From: Caproicibacter sp047833665
GTDB taxonomy: Bacteria > Bacillota > Clostridia > Oscillospirales > Acutalibacteraceae
Assembly: GCA_047833665.1 (NCBI GenBank)
Contig: CP181261.1
Coordinates: forward strand, 1,798,001-1,862,000
DNA: 64,000 nucleotides
Reading direction: 5' to 3'
Shown: one piece after another, positions 16,565 through 25,594 of the stretch
Position numbering within the stretch: the first letter of the stretch is position 1
Layout: every line of letters begins with the position of its first letter
Made by a program: the position numbers and the translations under genes
Notes under the pieces: generated by a model
Seen by the model: the letters and a program-made list of their open reading frames with translations, nothing else
Database searches by the model: none
Told to the model about the DNA's origin: nothing

Positions 16565-17512
16565 ATGAATTATACTGAAGTCAGAGTATATACCGGTCAG
16601 CCGGAATACAGCAGGCACTTCTGGAATGCCATGCGCGGCCAGGAAAACGATTATTCCGGACTTTCCGAAGGCCGCAGCAGCGAGACGGGCACTTATGTCA
16701 TGCCAAACGCCACAAATAACAAATATGAAGCAGCCATCATAAACGAGAGCCTGTTCCGTAAAATCGGCACAACCTTTAACGTATATGAAGGTAGTTATCA
16801 CATTCTTGCAAAGGAATACGATGACCTTGCGCAGTTTGTGCCGGAAGGCGGCGCTATCCCAGTTTTTGACGGAATAAACGATTTTACTCAATACACCGTT
16901 GAAAGCCATAAGCTCGCTGCTCTTGTAAAAATGAATTCGGACTTTGTCCGCGATGCCGCATTCGACATTGAAAGCTACCTTGTAAAGCGCCTTGCCAGGA
17001 ACTTTGCCAAAGCTGAGGACAACGCCTTTATTAACGGTACCGGCGTACAGATGCCGACAGGTATCTTAAACGGTGAAAACGGCGCTGAGGTTGCCTATGC
17101 CGTTGATGAAATCACCTATGATGATATAATCCGCCTGTACTTCTCTGTGAAGCCGGAATACCGCAAAAATGCCGTATGGCTGATGAACGATAAGACAGCC
17201 CTTGCCTTGCGTACGTTGAAAGACGAAGCCAGAAACTACCTCTGGCGCAGCAGCGATGATACCATCCTCGGCAAAAAGGTATTTGTCTCCGAGTTTATGC
17301 CGGATATGGAGTCCGGTTCAAAGCCTGTTGCCTTTGGTGATTTAAGCTACTACTGGATCATCTGCAGAAGCCCTGTCAGCGTGAGGGCACTCTCAGAGAA
17401 GTTTGCCCTGCTCGACCAGATAGGTTACCTTGCCTTTGAGTTTATTGACGGAAACCTTATCCGCCAAGAGGCAGTGAAGGTAATTCAGATGAATACCGAG
17501 ACCAACGGTTAA
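16565..17512 (+). CDS. HK97-type phage major capsid protein
   Basis: A 315-residue protein with the features of Phage_capsid family proteins: a short N-terminal arm, an alanine-rich region with AIINESLFRKIGTTFNVYEG, the E-loop-like segment around QFVPEGGAIPVFDGINDFTQYTVESHKL (quoted in part), and RLARNFAKAEDNAFINGTG. The C-terminal AFGDLSYYWIICR and domain A strands follow. It lacks a long delta or scaffold region and there is no protease gene nearby. Start ATG 16565 follows AAGGAGGGG by 5 bp. It is the only structural gene in the element, so either a helper phage supplies packaging, or the shell serves another purpose. Confidence 0.85.
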   Translation: MNYTEVRVYTGQPEYSRHFWNAMRGQENDYSGLSEGRSSETGTYVMPNATNNKYEAAIINESLFRKIGTTFNVYEGSYHILAKEYDDLAQFVPEGGAIPVFDGINDFTQYTVESHKLAALVKMNSDFVRDAAFDIESYLVKRLARNFAKAEDNAFINGTGVQMPTGILNGENGAEVAYAVDEITYDDIIRLYFSVKPEYRKNAVWLMNDKTALALRTLKDEARNYLWRSSDDTILGKKVFVSEFMPDMESGSKPVAFGDLSYYWIICRSPVSVRALSEKFALLDQIGYLAFEFIDGNLIRQEAVKVIQMNTETNG

Positions 17513-17520
17513 GACATATG

Positions 17521-17560
17521 GTGGAAAGGCACAGTGGAATATCCTGTTGTGCCTTTTCAC
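17521..17560 (+). terminator. Terminator-like hairpin after the capsid gene
   Basis: GTGGAAAGGCACA (17521-17533) pairs with TGTGCCTTTTCAC (17548-17560) with one G-U pair. The T run is short, so termination may be partial. Confidence 0.5.
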
Positions 17561-17750
17561 TTAAAAAGTGCTTTTCAAGATGAAATACACACCAAGTTTA
17601 TTTCAATTATATGCATTTTATCCCGGTTGTTCCCTTAATACCCCGTTTGAATCCGCGTTTTTTTACGCGAAACCCCACGCCCGTTGCACGATCGAAAGGG
17701 TGTAAGGATTTGTTACCCCCTACCCCAATGTCAGAAAGGAGAATTGGCTT

Positions 17751-17912
17751 ATGGCTGAGAAGACCATCTGTGTTACCGAAAAGGTAATCGGTGATACGCT
17801 CTACATTATAGAATCGGCAGTCAGCAGCACTGCCAAAGAAACTGCTTATGACAAGCTGAAACGAATGATACTTAACGGCACAGCAAATCTTGAATTAAAT
17901 AAGGCATCTTAA
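17751..17912 (+). CDS. TnpW-like transposon-encoded small protein
   Basis: A 53-residue protein beginning MAEKTICVTEKVIGDTLYII. It has the acidic beta-strand plus helix layout of small proteins annotated TnpW, encoded next to TnpX-type recombinases in clostridial elements; this assignment is by memory of the sequence pattern. AAGGAG lies 9 bp before the ATG. It ends 76 bp before the recombinase start. Function is unknown. About 190 bp upstream contains a hairpin (GCG-T7-CGC type) and a run of C-rich sequence often seen in front of such genes. Confidence 0.7.
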   Translation: MAEKTICVTEKVIGDTLYIIESAVSSTAKETAYDKLKRMILNGTANLELNKAS

Positions 17913-17988
17913 CAAAATACACTTGACTTCTTCGCGGCAGTACGGGAACATAGAGTACCGCTTGAAGACTGTCGGAAAGGAGGTAAAC

Positions 17989-19659
17989 ATGAATAGCAGG
18001 CAGTCTTATACTGCTGTGAAGAATAACGATAAAATAACCGCTCTGTATTGCCGTCTTTCACGAGATGACGAGCTGCAGGGTGATTCTAACAGCATTAAAA
18101 ATCAGAAAACCATTTTACAGAAGTACGCTGATGACAACGGTTTTACAAACACTGAGTTCTTTGTGGATGATGGCTATAGTGGTACGAACTTCGACCGCCC
18201 GGATTGGAAGCGCCTTATCTCCCAAGTGGAAGAAGGCAGGATTGGCACCATCATTGTCAAGGACATGAGCCGTCTCGGAAGAGATTATCTAAAGGTCGGC
18301 TACTATACCGAAGTGCTCTTTCCCGGCTCCGACATTCGCTTCATAGCAATAAACAATAATGTTGACAGTGCCAATCAACAGGACAGTGATTTTACTCCGT
18401 TTCTTAATATCATCAACGAATGGTATGCCAAGGATACGAGCAAGAAGATACGCGCCGTTTTCAAGTCGAAAGGGCAGTCCGGCAAACCGCTCTGCACCAA
18501 TCCGCCTTACGGCTATATCAAAGACCCGGAAGACAAGACACGCTGGATAGTCGATGAAGAAGCCGCCGAAGTGGTACGCGAGGCGTTCCGCTTGTGTATG
18601 CAAGGGTATGGCCCTTCGCAGATAGCCAAGGAATTTACAAGGCGCAGAATTATGAATCCAACGGCTCACGCCAAGAAAAACGGAATCAATATTCCGGACA
18701 ACAGAGGCCATGACGATGATTATGTCTGGCGAGGCAGCACAATAGTTCATATGCTTTCAAGGCAGGAGTATTTGGGACATACGGTTAATTTCAAAACTTA
18801 CCGCAAGTCCTATAAGCAGAAAAAGCAGATGAAAAATGACCCGTCGGAGTGGATGATCTTCAAGAATACCCACGAAGCAATTATTGAGGAATCCGTATTT
18901 GAAGTAGTGCAAAGAATCAGGGATGGCAGACGCAGGCTCACACCGATGGGTGAAATGCCGCTTCTCTCCGGCATGATGTTCTGTGCGGATTGCGGAAACA
19001 AGCTGTATCAGGTGCGTGGGCGAGGTTGGAAACATGAAAAAGAGTATTTTGTATGCGCTACCTACCGCAAGATAAAAGGCGGCTGCAGTTCACACCAGAT
19101 ACGCAATGCGGTCGTTGAGGAACTGCTCCTTGACGGCATCCGCCGCGTAACGGCTTTTGCCAGAGACTGTGAGGACGAATTCGTGGAGATGGTAACTAAG
19201 AAAACAAGGTCAGAGCTTGACAAAAGTATGCGTGACAGCAGACGCGAATTGGAACAGGCACAGGCCCGCATCGCCAAGCTGGACGAGATTATTCAAAAGC
19301 TCTATGAAGATAACATAGAGGGCAAGATATCCGATGAGCGTTTTACAAAGATGACCGCAAACTATGAAGCCGAGCAGCAGACTCTTGAGAAGCGAGTAAC
19401 AGAACTGAAATCCATTATGACAGAGGAAAAAGAAAGCGCTCTCAATGTTGACCACTTCCTCACTCTGGTTAGAAAGTATACGGACATAAAGGAACTCACA
19501 GCCGAGATTATCCGGGAATTCGTTGAAAAAATCTATGTTTACAAGGCAGAGCGCATTGATGGCAGACGTGTACAGTGTATCAAAATTGTATGGAACTGCA
19601 TTGGCGAGTTTGACCCACCGGTTTCTACATCCACCACAAAGAATGAAAAATCGGCATAG
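17989..19659 (+). CDS. Large serine recombinase (TnpX/Tn4451 type)
   Basis: A 556-residue site-specific recombinase. The resolvase domain carries the catalytic serine in ALYCRLSRDD (S24) and the arginines of VKDMSRLGRDY. A Recombinase domain follows (NPPYGY...IAKEFTRRRI), then a zinc ribbon (MFCADCGNKLY...FVCATYRKIKGGCSSH), a long coiled coil (about 400-490) and a C-terminal DUF4368-like segment ending in IKIVWNCIGEFDPP. It would integrate and excise the element. ATG 17989 follows GGAAAGGAGG by 5 bp and is preferred over the longer frame. The stop codon lies inside the terminator stem. Confidence 0.93.
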   Translation: MNSRQSYTAVKNNDKITALYCRLSRDDELQGDSNSIKNQKTILQKYADDNGFTNTEFFVDDGYSGTNFDRPDWKRLISQVEEGRIGTIIVKDMSRLGRDYLKVGYYTEVLFPGSDIRFIAINNNVDSANQQDSDFTPFLNIINEWYAKDTSKKIRAVFKSKGQSGKPLCTNPPYGYIKDPEDKTRWIVDEEAAEVVREAFRLCMQGYGPSQIAKEFTRRRIMNPTAHAKKNGINIPDNRGHDDDYVWRGSTIVHMLSRQEYLGHTVNFKTYRKSYKQKKQMKNDPSEWMIFKNTHEAIIEESVFEVVQRIRDGRRRLTPMGEMPLLSGMMFCADCGNKLYQVRGRGWKHEKEYFVCATYRKIKGGCSSHQIRNAVVEELLLDGIRRVTAFARDCEDEFVEMVTKKTRSELDKSMRDSRRELEQAQARIAKLDEIIQKLYEDNIEGKISDERFTKMTANYEAEQQTLEKRVTELKSIMTEEKESALNVDHFLTLVRKYTDIKELTAEIIREFVEKIYVYKAERIDGRRVQCIKIVWNCIGEFDPPVSTSTTKNEKSA

Positions 19660-19694
19660 CCGGTAAATACATACCAAACTATGCCGATATTTTT
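19650..19694 (+). terminator. Terminator overlapping the recombinase stop codon
   Basis: ATCGGCATAG (19650-19659, containing the stop) pairs perfectly with CTATGCCGAT (19679-19688), followed by ATTTTT. The 239 bp from here to the HD gene contain no gene; attR is presumably here but was not located. Confidence 0.8.
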
Positions 19695-19933
19695 CCGGGA
19701 TTGATAATCCCTAAGACGCACCCACAAATGGCGGCTTAGTTTGTTTAGTTTATTGTAATATTCTCAAAGTACAGCGTTCAGCATTTACAACACAAAGATA
19801 GACGGCCAATTAACAAAAAAGCAGAATTTTGCTTGGCCTGTACTTGCTGATTGTTCAAAAATTTTGAAAGGATGAAATATCTGAACAGTAATCAAAAATA
19901 TATTGCAGTCTGCACCTATGCAAGTACCCATAC

Positions 19934-20538
19934 TTAACGACGGTGAACCGCAGAAGTTCCTTTTTCCCTTAGGTAGGTACTCTCTAGGTCGGACAGATGA
20001 AGCTTAACTGCCAACGGATACTTTTCATAAGCCTGACTAATCGCAAAACTTCCTCCTCTTGCAGCCTCATCAAAACCGCCCATATGCCAGCGGATGGCAA
20101 TTGCTTCTGATGTTTTCAGCCGGATAAACCGTTCAATTAAAAACACAGATTTTTCCCCGTGGCCATATGGGTAACTGTCTTCAATGGAATAATAGGGGCG
20201 TTTTTCCCAAGTTCCTGTTTCTTCATTTTTCACATTTCTAGTACTCACTTTATAAAACTGTGCCTTACATACATCATGCAGCAGTGCACAGATTGCAAAG
20301 CTTTCTTCATTGTCCACCTCAGGATCAAAATGTTTTTCGCGCATCACATGGTAAACGCTCACACTGTGCTGCACAAGCCCGCCTTGACAAGCACAGTGAA
20401 ATTTTGTACTTGCAGGAGCTGTAAAAAAATCTGTTGAATTCAGCCACTTAAGAAATTCAGCCACTTAAGAAATTCTTCCGCACCATTTCTTTTAATCTTT
20501 TCCAAATAAATTTGCTCAAATTCTTCTTTATATCCCAA
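19934..20538 (-). pseudogene. HD-domain hydrolase broken by a 17-bp tandem duplication
   Basis: The C-terminal 176 codons are open and show HD-domain features: GLVQHSVSVYHVM (first histidine), ICALLHDVCKAQFYK (HD pair), a distal GHGEKS and RWHMGG. The natural start appears to be TTG 20538 after GGGGGG, reading MGYKEEFEQIYLEKIKRNGA before EEFLKWLN. That frame is thrown off by an exact 17-bp duplication at 20442-20475. Removing one copy joins the two parts in frame as EEFLKWLNSTDFF. The remaining frame could reinitiate at the GTG (20464) created by the duplication, after GGAAG, yielding a protein lacking about 28 residues. Confidence 0.75.
20442..20475. repeat. Exact 17-bp tandem duplication
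   Basis: AGCCACTTAAGAAATTC occurs at 20442-20458 and again at 20459-20475 with no gap. Since 17 is not a multiple of three, it shifts the HD-domain reading frame. Confidence 0.95.
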
Positions 20539-20648
20539 ATGATAACCCCCCTATAAGTATATTTTAGTATAGCATATTTTCATATTTTTGCACAGTGTAA
20601 TGGCATATAGAAACGGAACCATGAAAAAGATGAAAAGGAGTTCGACGT

Positions 20649-22586
20649 ATGTCTGATGAACATTATTTAAAACTGCTTGCCACAAAATATCCAAATGCGG
20701 AAGCAGCCGCTTCCGAAATTATCAATCTTCGCGCAATTCTGAGTTTACCGAAAGGAACAGAGTACTTTTTCAGTGATTTGCATGGAGAACATGCATCTTT
20801 TCTGTTCCAACTAAAAAGTGCGTCCGGCGTAGTGCGAACAAAAATTGATGAACTGTTCGAACAGTCCATTTCCGAAGAAGAACGCACAGCGCTTGCAAAG
20901 CTAATTTATTACCCTGAGCCGGAATTGGCACGTGCCATGCGTCGAGAAACAGAGTTCGACGACTGGTGCCGCATTACCATTTACAGGCTTGTGGAAGTAT
21001 GCAAAGCCTCAGCTTCCAAATACACACGTTCTAAAGTGCGCAAAAAATTGCCTGAACACTTTGCTTATATTATCGACGAACTTCTGCATTCGGATGGCGG
21101 CAAAAACAAACCCCACTATTACAGCGAAATTATTAAATCCATTGTGCAAACCGGAATGAGCGTGGAATTTATAACGGCTTTATGCCACCTGATTCAGCAG
21201 CTTTTAATTGACAGGCTGCACATCATCGGCGATATATACGACCGCGGCCCTAGGCCCGATTCTATCATGGACGCACTCAGCGAGTTTCATGACATTGATA
21301 TTCAATGGGGCAATCACGATATTTCTTGGATGGGCGCGGTTTCCGGCAATATGGCACTGATGGCAAATGTGATCCGGCTTGGAATCAGCTACAATACGTT
21401 CGATCTTCTGGAAGACGGGTACGGAATCAATTTAAGACCTCTTTCTGCTTTTGCCGATCGAGTTTACAGAAATGACCCTTGCGAATTCTTCACTCCGCAT
21501 ATTCTTGACGAAAATCTTTATGACCCGGTCGATCTGCCGCTTGCCGCCAAAATGCATAAAGCAATTGCAATTATCCAGTTTAAACTGGAAGGTCAGCTGA
21601 TTGAAAAACATCCCGAATACAACATGGATGACCGCGTTCTGCTCAAACGGATTGATTTTGAAAAAGGCACCATAACACTTGATGGAAAAACCTATCCTCT
21701 CCGCGACAAATTATTCCCCACTGTGGACCCGAACAATCCGTTGGAACTGACCAAAGAAGAAAAGGAACTGATGAAGTCGATTTCATATTCATTTCGCCAC
21801 AGTGAGCGTCTGCAAAAACATATCCGCTTTTTATATTCACATGGAAGCATGTATCTTCGCATGAATTCCAACCTTCTGTACCACGGATGCATTCCCATGA
21901 CGGAGGATGGGGAATTCGATACGGTCAACCTAGATGGTCAAGACCGAAAGGGACGCGAACTTCTTGAATATCTTGATTCTGTGGTAAGAAGTGCTTATTT
22001 TGCTCCGGAAGGTACTCCGGAACGTGAATTCGCGCAGGATATGATGTGGTATCTATGGTGCGGTGTTAAATCTCCTCTCTTCGGAAAAAGCAAAATATCC
22101 ACATTTGAAAGGTACTTTATTGAGGACCCTGAAACTCATGTGGAAACAATGAACCCATATTATCATTTTATTGAACAACGTGAACCGTGTGAAAAAATAT
22201 TAAGGGAGTTTGGACTAGATCCGTCAAATTCCCACATCATTAACGGCCATGTTCCAGTTAAATTAAAAGAAGGAGAAAGCCCTGTAAAAGGCGGAGGCCT
22301 GCTGTTCATGATTGACGGCGGCATTTCCAAATCCTATCAAAAGCAAACAGGAATCGGCGGGTACACGTTTATCGCAAATTCCCGCTATTTAGCACTTGCA
22401 GAACATAAGCCGCTAAAACCCGGCAGTATGTATGGAGAAGATGCTCCCAAAGTGATGATAGTAGAGGCTACCAAGCAACGTGTGACCGTTGCGGACACGG
22501 ATACCGGCCGAGAGCTAAAATCTCAGATTCAGGAACTGTCCGAACTGCTGCAGGCCTACCGCAATGGCGTTATTAAAGAAAAATAG
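20649..22586 (+). CDS. fbp: Fructose-1,6-bisphosphatase class III
   Basis: A 645-residue class III enzyme, the manganese-dependent calcineurin-fold fructose-bisphosphatase of Firmicutes, which removes the 1-phosphate of fructose-1,6-bisphosphate in gluconeogenesis. Metallophosphatase motifs are FFSDLHGEH (about 40-48), IIGDIYDRGPRPD (about 193-205) and WGNHD (about 218-222), with a distal INGHVPV. Length is normal for the family. AAAAGGAG lies 9 bp before the ATG. It is a single gene followed by a hairpin at 22599. Confidence 0.95.
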   Translation: MSDEHYLKLLATKYPNAEAAASEIINLRAILSLPKGTEYFFSDLHGEHASFLFQLKSASGVVRTKIDELFEQSISEEERTALAKLIYYPEPELARAMRRETEFDDWCRITIYRLVEVCKASASKYTRSKVRKKLPEHFAYIIDELLHSDGGKNKPHYYSEIIKSIVQTGMSVEFITALCHLIQQLLIDRLHIIGDIYDRGPRPDSIMDALSEFHDIDIQWGNHDISWMGAVSGNMALMANVIRLGISYNTFDLLEDGYGINLRPLSAFADRVYRNDPCEFFTPHILDENLYDPVDLPLAAKMHKAIAIIQFKLEGQLIEKHPEYNMDDRVLLKRIDFEKGTITLDGKTYPLRDKLFPTVDPNNPLELTKEEKELMKSISYSFRHSERLQKHIRFLYSHGSMYLRMNSNLLYHGCIPMTEDGEFDTVNLDGQDRKGRELLEYLDSVVRSAYFAPEGTPEREFAQDMMWYLWCGVKSPLFGKSKISTFERYFIEDPETHVETMNPYYHFIEQREPCEKILREFGLDPSNSHIINGHVPVKLKEGESPVKGGGLLFMIDGGISKSYQKQTGIGGYTFIANSRYLALAEHKPLKPGSMYGEDAPKVMIVEATKQRVTVADTDTGRELKSQIQELSELLQAYRNGVIKEK

Positions 22587-22598
22587 GATACATAAGGA

Positions 22599-22632
22599 GA
22601 GGCAACGGATTCATCCGTTGCCTCAGATTGTC
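22599..22632 (+). terminator. Terminator after fbp
   Basis: GAGGCAACGGA pairs with TCCGTTGCCTC around a TTCA loop (22599-22624), with a modest T-rich tail (AGATTGTCTT). Confidence 0.6.
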
Positions 22633-22879
22633 TTGATTCAAACGGTTTCTGTGAATCGGCTGATGATAAAATATTCAGAACATATATGTATTCTGTAAAT
22701 TTATTACAGACCGCCTGTTTCTTATCTTTTGAGCCATACCGATCATATGCCAACCAATTTTTACCACGCTGTTATTCCCCCACAATGTCACAAAATAACT
22801 GATTAGTACAAAAAAAAGGTCATAAATTTATACAGTTATACAATATTACGCAAAATTCGAAAAGCATTTTTGTTTTATA

Positions 22880-22908
22880 TTGACTACTTAACATAAAACA
22901 GGTAAAAT
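22880..22908 (+). promoter_or_regulatory. Strong promoter with no gene downstream
   Basis: TTGACT (22880-22885) and TAAAAT (22903-22908) with a 17-bp spacer. The predicted transcript reaches a strong terminator at 23001-23047 without any credible reading frame. Confidence 0.6.
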
Positions 22909-22914
22909 AGATTA

Positions 22915-23047
22915 AGGAAAAAGAAGGAAATATTATCCTTCTGCAATTTCATTAATTCTGATTACAAGAGTAGCATTAGGACACATACTTCTTTTCACAA
23001 AACGGAAAACGCCTTCAGATAACCTGAAGGCGTTTTCCGTTTTTTTA
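22915..23047 (+). ncRNA. Candidate small RNA of about 130 nt
   Basis: It starts downstream of the promoter above and ends in a terminator with a long perfect stem (AACGGAAAACGCCTTCAG paired with its complement, 23001-23040) and seven T. Near the 5' end AGAAGGA can pair with TCCTTCT. There is no start codon with a ribosome site. It does not look like 6S, tmRNA or RNase P RNA. Conservation would decide. Confidence 0.5.
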
Positions 23048-23354
23048 TACATCAAACTGCGCAATATAATACTCAGTTACACCGTACGCTTAGAACCTTT
23101 CCGTCACTCTTTAGCCAAAACGCGGCATCAATTCATTCTTGATAAAATCATCGGAACTCTGTTGACTAAACCGGTGTTATTGATCCTATCATTTCGCCTC
23201 TGTAAAAAAATACTACGAAATTGATCAATTCATGGGAATGATTTATCACTTTGGATTAATACTATTTTAAAGATGCAAAAATTATAAAACAAACGAAAAG
23301 TGATTTGGCAACTACCACGATAGTCTTATCTAAATGAGGTATAGTAATATTTAG
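23048..23354. other. Intergenic stretch without a recognised gene
   Basis: AT-rich DNA with no ribosome site followed by a plausible frame on either strand. It may hold degraded sequence. Nothing is annotated up to the promoter at 23355. Confidence 0.6.
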
Positions 23355-23383
23355 TTGACATAATTTGAACAATATGCTATTTT
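23355..23383 (+). promoter_or_regulatory. Promoter of the GH130/GT4 operon
   Basis: TTGACA (23355-23360) and TATTTT (23378-23383) with a 17-bp spacer, 70 bp before the GH130 start codon. No clear operator was seen. Confidence 0.6.
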
Positions 23384-23453
23384 AAATATAAATATTGGCA
23401 CTCTTACAATACAAGTGCTAAAAAATTGTGTTTGGAATACAAGGAGAAAAAAT

Positions 23454-24458
23454 ATGGGACATTTTGAAACACGATTAAAAAATAATGACAATACCTATAA
23501 GGAACTATTTATACGGTATCCTAATAATCCAATTTTAACTGCAAAAGACTGGCCATACGCTGTAAACAGTGTCTTTAATCCGGCCGCCACAGTATTTGAT
23601 AATAAAATTCTTCTTCTTGCCAGGGTGGAAGATCGACGCGGATTTTCCCATTTTACAAAGGCTGTCAGCGATGACGGCGTAACCAATTGGCAAATTGATA
23701 CATGCCCCACTCTGGAGGCAAATCCGGATTATCCGGAAGAAGCTTGGGGAATTGAAGATCCCCGCATTACCAGAATTGATGAATTAAATCGCTGGGCAGT
23801 TGTATATACATCTTTTTCGCATTCCGGGCCTACCGTTTCCTTAGCACTGACGAAAGATTTTGAAAATTTTGAAAAAATGGGTTCCATTATGCCGCCGGAA
23901 GATAAAGACGCGGCACTATTCCCCAGAAAATTTAAAGGCAAATGGATTTTAATACACCGGCCAATCGGAACCCATATTGGCAACGTGGCTCGGCTGGGTC
24001 CCGGAGCACACATCTGGATATCTTTCTCAAGCGACCTAAAGTACTGGGGCGACCACAGCATTTTGATTAACGCAAGAAGCGGAGGCTGGTGGGATGCTAA
24101 TAAAGTTGGTCTGTGTTCACAGCCTTTGGAAACTCCTGAGGGTTGGTTAATCCTGTATCATGGTGTAAAGCGCACAGCTTCCGGTTCCATTTATCGTTTG
24201 GGGCTTGCTCTGCTGGATTTGGAAGCCCCTTGGAAAGTACTGCACAGAAGCGATGAATGGATATTTGGGCCGGAGGAAATCTATGAACGCGAAGGAGATG
24301 TGCGCGACGTCGTTTTCCCATGCGGATGGGTGTTGGATAAAACATCCGGAAAAGTAAAAATGTACTATGGCGGTGCCGACACATGCATTGCCTTAGCTAC
24401 GGCCTCCCTCAGTGATTTGCTGGAATATATTAAAAGTTGTCCAATGCCGAAGGAATAA
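23454..24458 (+). CDS. GH130 family glycoside phosphorylase (beta-mannosidic substrates)
   Basis: A 334-residue five-bladed propeller protein matching GH130: FNPAATVFDNKILLLARVED near the start, WGIEDPRIT (about 104-112) with the family's catalytic aspartate, and HRPIG, GGWWDANKVG, YHGVK and YYGGADT further on. Family members split beta-1,2- or beta-1,4-mannosides with phosphate, giving mannose-1-phosphate. That product is the substrate of the nucleotidyltransferase encoded 52 bp downstream. ATG 23454 follows AAGGAG; there is no signal peptide, so it acts in the cytoplasm. The exact linkage cannot be read from the sequence. Confidence 0.88.
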   Translation: MGHFETRLKNNDNTYKELFIRYPNNPILTAKDWPYAVNSVFNPAATVFDNKILLLARVEDRRGFSHFTKAVSDDGVTNWQIDTCPTLEANPDYPEEAWGIEDPRITRIDELNRWAVVYTSFSHSGPTVSLALTKDFENFEKMGSIMPPEDKDAALFPRKFKGKWILIHRPIGTHIGNVARLGPGAHIWISFSSDLKYWGDHSILINARSGGWWDANKVGLCSQPLETPEGWLILYHGVKRTASGSIYRLGLALLDLEAPWKVLHRSDEWIFGPEEIYEREGDVRDVVFPCGWVLDKTSGKVKMYYGGADTCIALATASLSDLLEYIKSCPMPKE

Positions 24459-24510
24459 TTAGCCTTCGGTTTAACATAAATAACAATAACGACAAAGGAG
24501 GAATGCAAGA

Positions 24511-25551
24511 ATGAAAGCTCTTTTTTTAGCAGGAGGAAAAGGAACGCGACTCAGACCTCTTACCAATCATCTTCCTAAACCGATGGTTCCCGTTATGGGG
24601 CGGCCTCTCTTGGAACGGAATATAGATGCAGTGAAAAACTGCGGAACAGATGAAGTTGTTTTCAGTACATGTTATCGGGCCGAAGATATTGAGCGGCACT
24701 TTTCCCGTAATGATTTTGGGGTTAAAATTCAATATGTGTGTGAGGATATCCCCCTCGGAACCGGCGGAGCCATTAAAAACTGTGAAAAGTATTTTGACGA
24801 TACATTTTTGATTTTTAATTCCGACATTGTCAGCGACATTGATTTAAGCGATCTTGTTCGTTTTCATAAACAAAAGCAAGCCGATGTGACTATCGCTGTA
24901 ACAAGAGTGCCGAATCCCTCCAATTATGGAGTCATTGAATATGATGAATTTGGTTTTGCCACAACCTTTACAGAAAAGCCAAAACCCGGCGAAGCAAAAT
25001 CTGATTTCATTAATGCCGGTATCTACGTATTTGAACCGAAAGTTCTTGATAGGATTCCCGCAAACCGAGTCGTCTCAGTGGAAAAAGAAACATTCCCGAC
25101 TCTTTTAAAAGAGGGTTATAAAATCGCCGTATATCATGGTGGATCTTATTGGATTGACATTGGAACCCCTGAAAAATATGCTCAAGTTCATGGGGATATT
25201 TTCAGCGGCTTATGCAAACTTCCGGAAAATAACTTTTTCCAGAACCAAGTGTTTGGCATGGAAAATGTACAGCTGCATAAAACAGCGAAAATAATTGGGC
25301 CGGTATGGTTTGGAGAAAATGTGAGAATCGGCGCTAATGTTACAATCGGGCCAAACGTTGTAGTGGGTAACGGCTTTGAGAGCGGAAGAGGATGTACCAT
25401 CAGCAATAGTATCATTTGGGATAATGTGTCTATCGGCAGCGGTGTTAGAATCTCCAAATCCGTAATCACCTCCGGATGTCATATTGGAAGCGGTATTCAG
25501 CTGGCTAATACAATTTATTCACAGGAAAGCAAACGTCATATCGCTATATAA
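24511..25551 (+). CDS. Sugar-1-phosphate nucleotidyltransferase (mannose-1-phosphate guanylyltransferase-like)
   Basis: A 346-residue protein. The N-terminal nucleotidyltransferase domain (about 1-235) has the signature LFLAGGKGTRLRPLT (4-18), the lysine of PKPMVPV, and LIFNSDIV with the metal-binding aspartate. A left-handed beta-helix (about 255-340) shows hexapeptide repeats such as VRIGANVTIGPNVVVG and ISNSIIWDNVSIGSGVRI. This layout fits GDP-mannose or NDP-glucose pyrophosphorylases. Mannose is favoured by the GH130 and GT4 neighbours. AAAGGAGG precedes the ATG. Second gene of the operon. Confidence 0.85.
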   Translation: MKALFLAGGKGTRLRPLTNHLPKPMVPVMGRPLLERNIDAVKNCGTDEVVFSTCYRAEDIERHFSRNDFGVKIQYVCEDIPLGTGGAIKNCEKYFDDTFLIFNSDIVSDIDLSDLVRFHKQKQADVTIAVTRVPNPSNYGVIEYDEFGFATTFTEKPKPGEAKSDFINAGIYVFEPKVLDRIPANRVVSVEKETFPTLLKEGYKIAVYHGGSYWIDIGTPEKYAQVHGDIFSGLCKLPENNFFQNQVFGMENVQLHKTAKIIGPVWFGENVRIGANVTIGPNVVVGNGFESGRGCTISNSIIWDNVSIGSGVRISKSVITSGCHIGSGIQLANTIYSQESKRHIAI

Positions 25552-25594
25552 AAAAACAAAATAAAGCAAAATAAGAAGAAAGGAACGTCATACA

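Larger units (their letters stand above)
13108..19695. mobile_element. Compact capsid-encoding integrated element (ends approximate)
   Basis: A block of plus-strand genes distinct from its surroundings: excisionase-like HTH, PrimPol-D5 helicase, repeat cluster, small zinc-ribbon protein, HK97-type capsid protein, TnpW-like protein and a large serine recombinase. The recombinase sits at the right end, as in Tn4451/TnpX-type elements, with a terminator overlapping its stop. No portal, terminase, protease, tail, holin or conjugation gene was found. The attachment sites were not identified; the left end is placed just outside the orphan promoter by elimination. Confidence 0.6.

Noticed and set aside
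22842..23047. 6S RNA or a known riboswitch
   Set aside because: Length is too short for 6S and no central bubble or riboswitch core was recognised.
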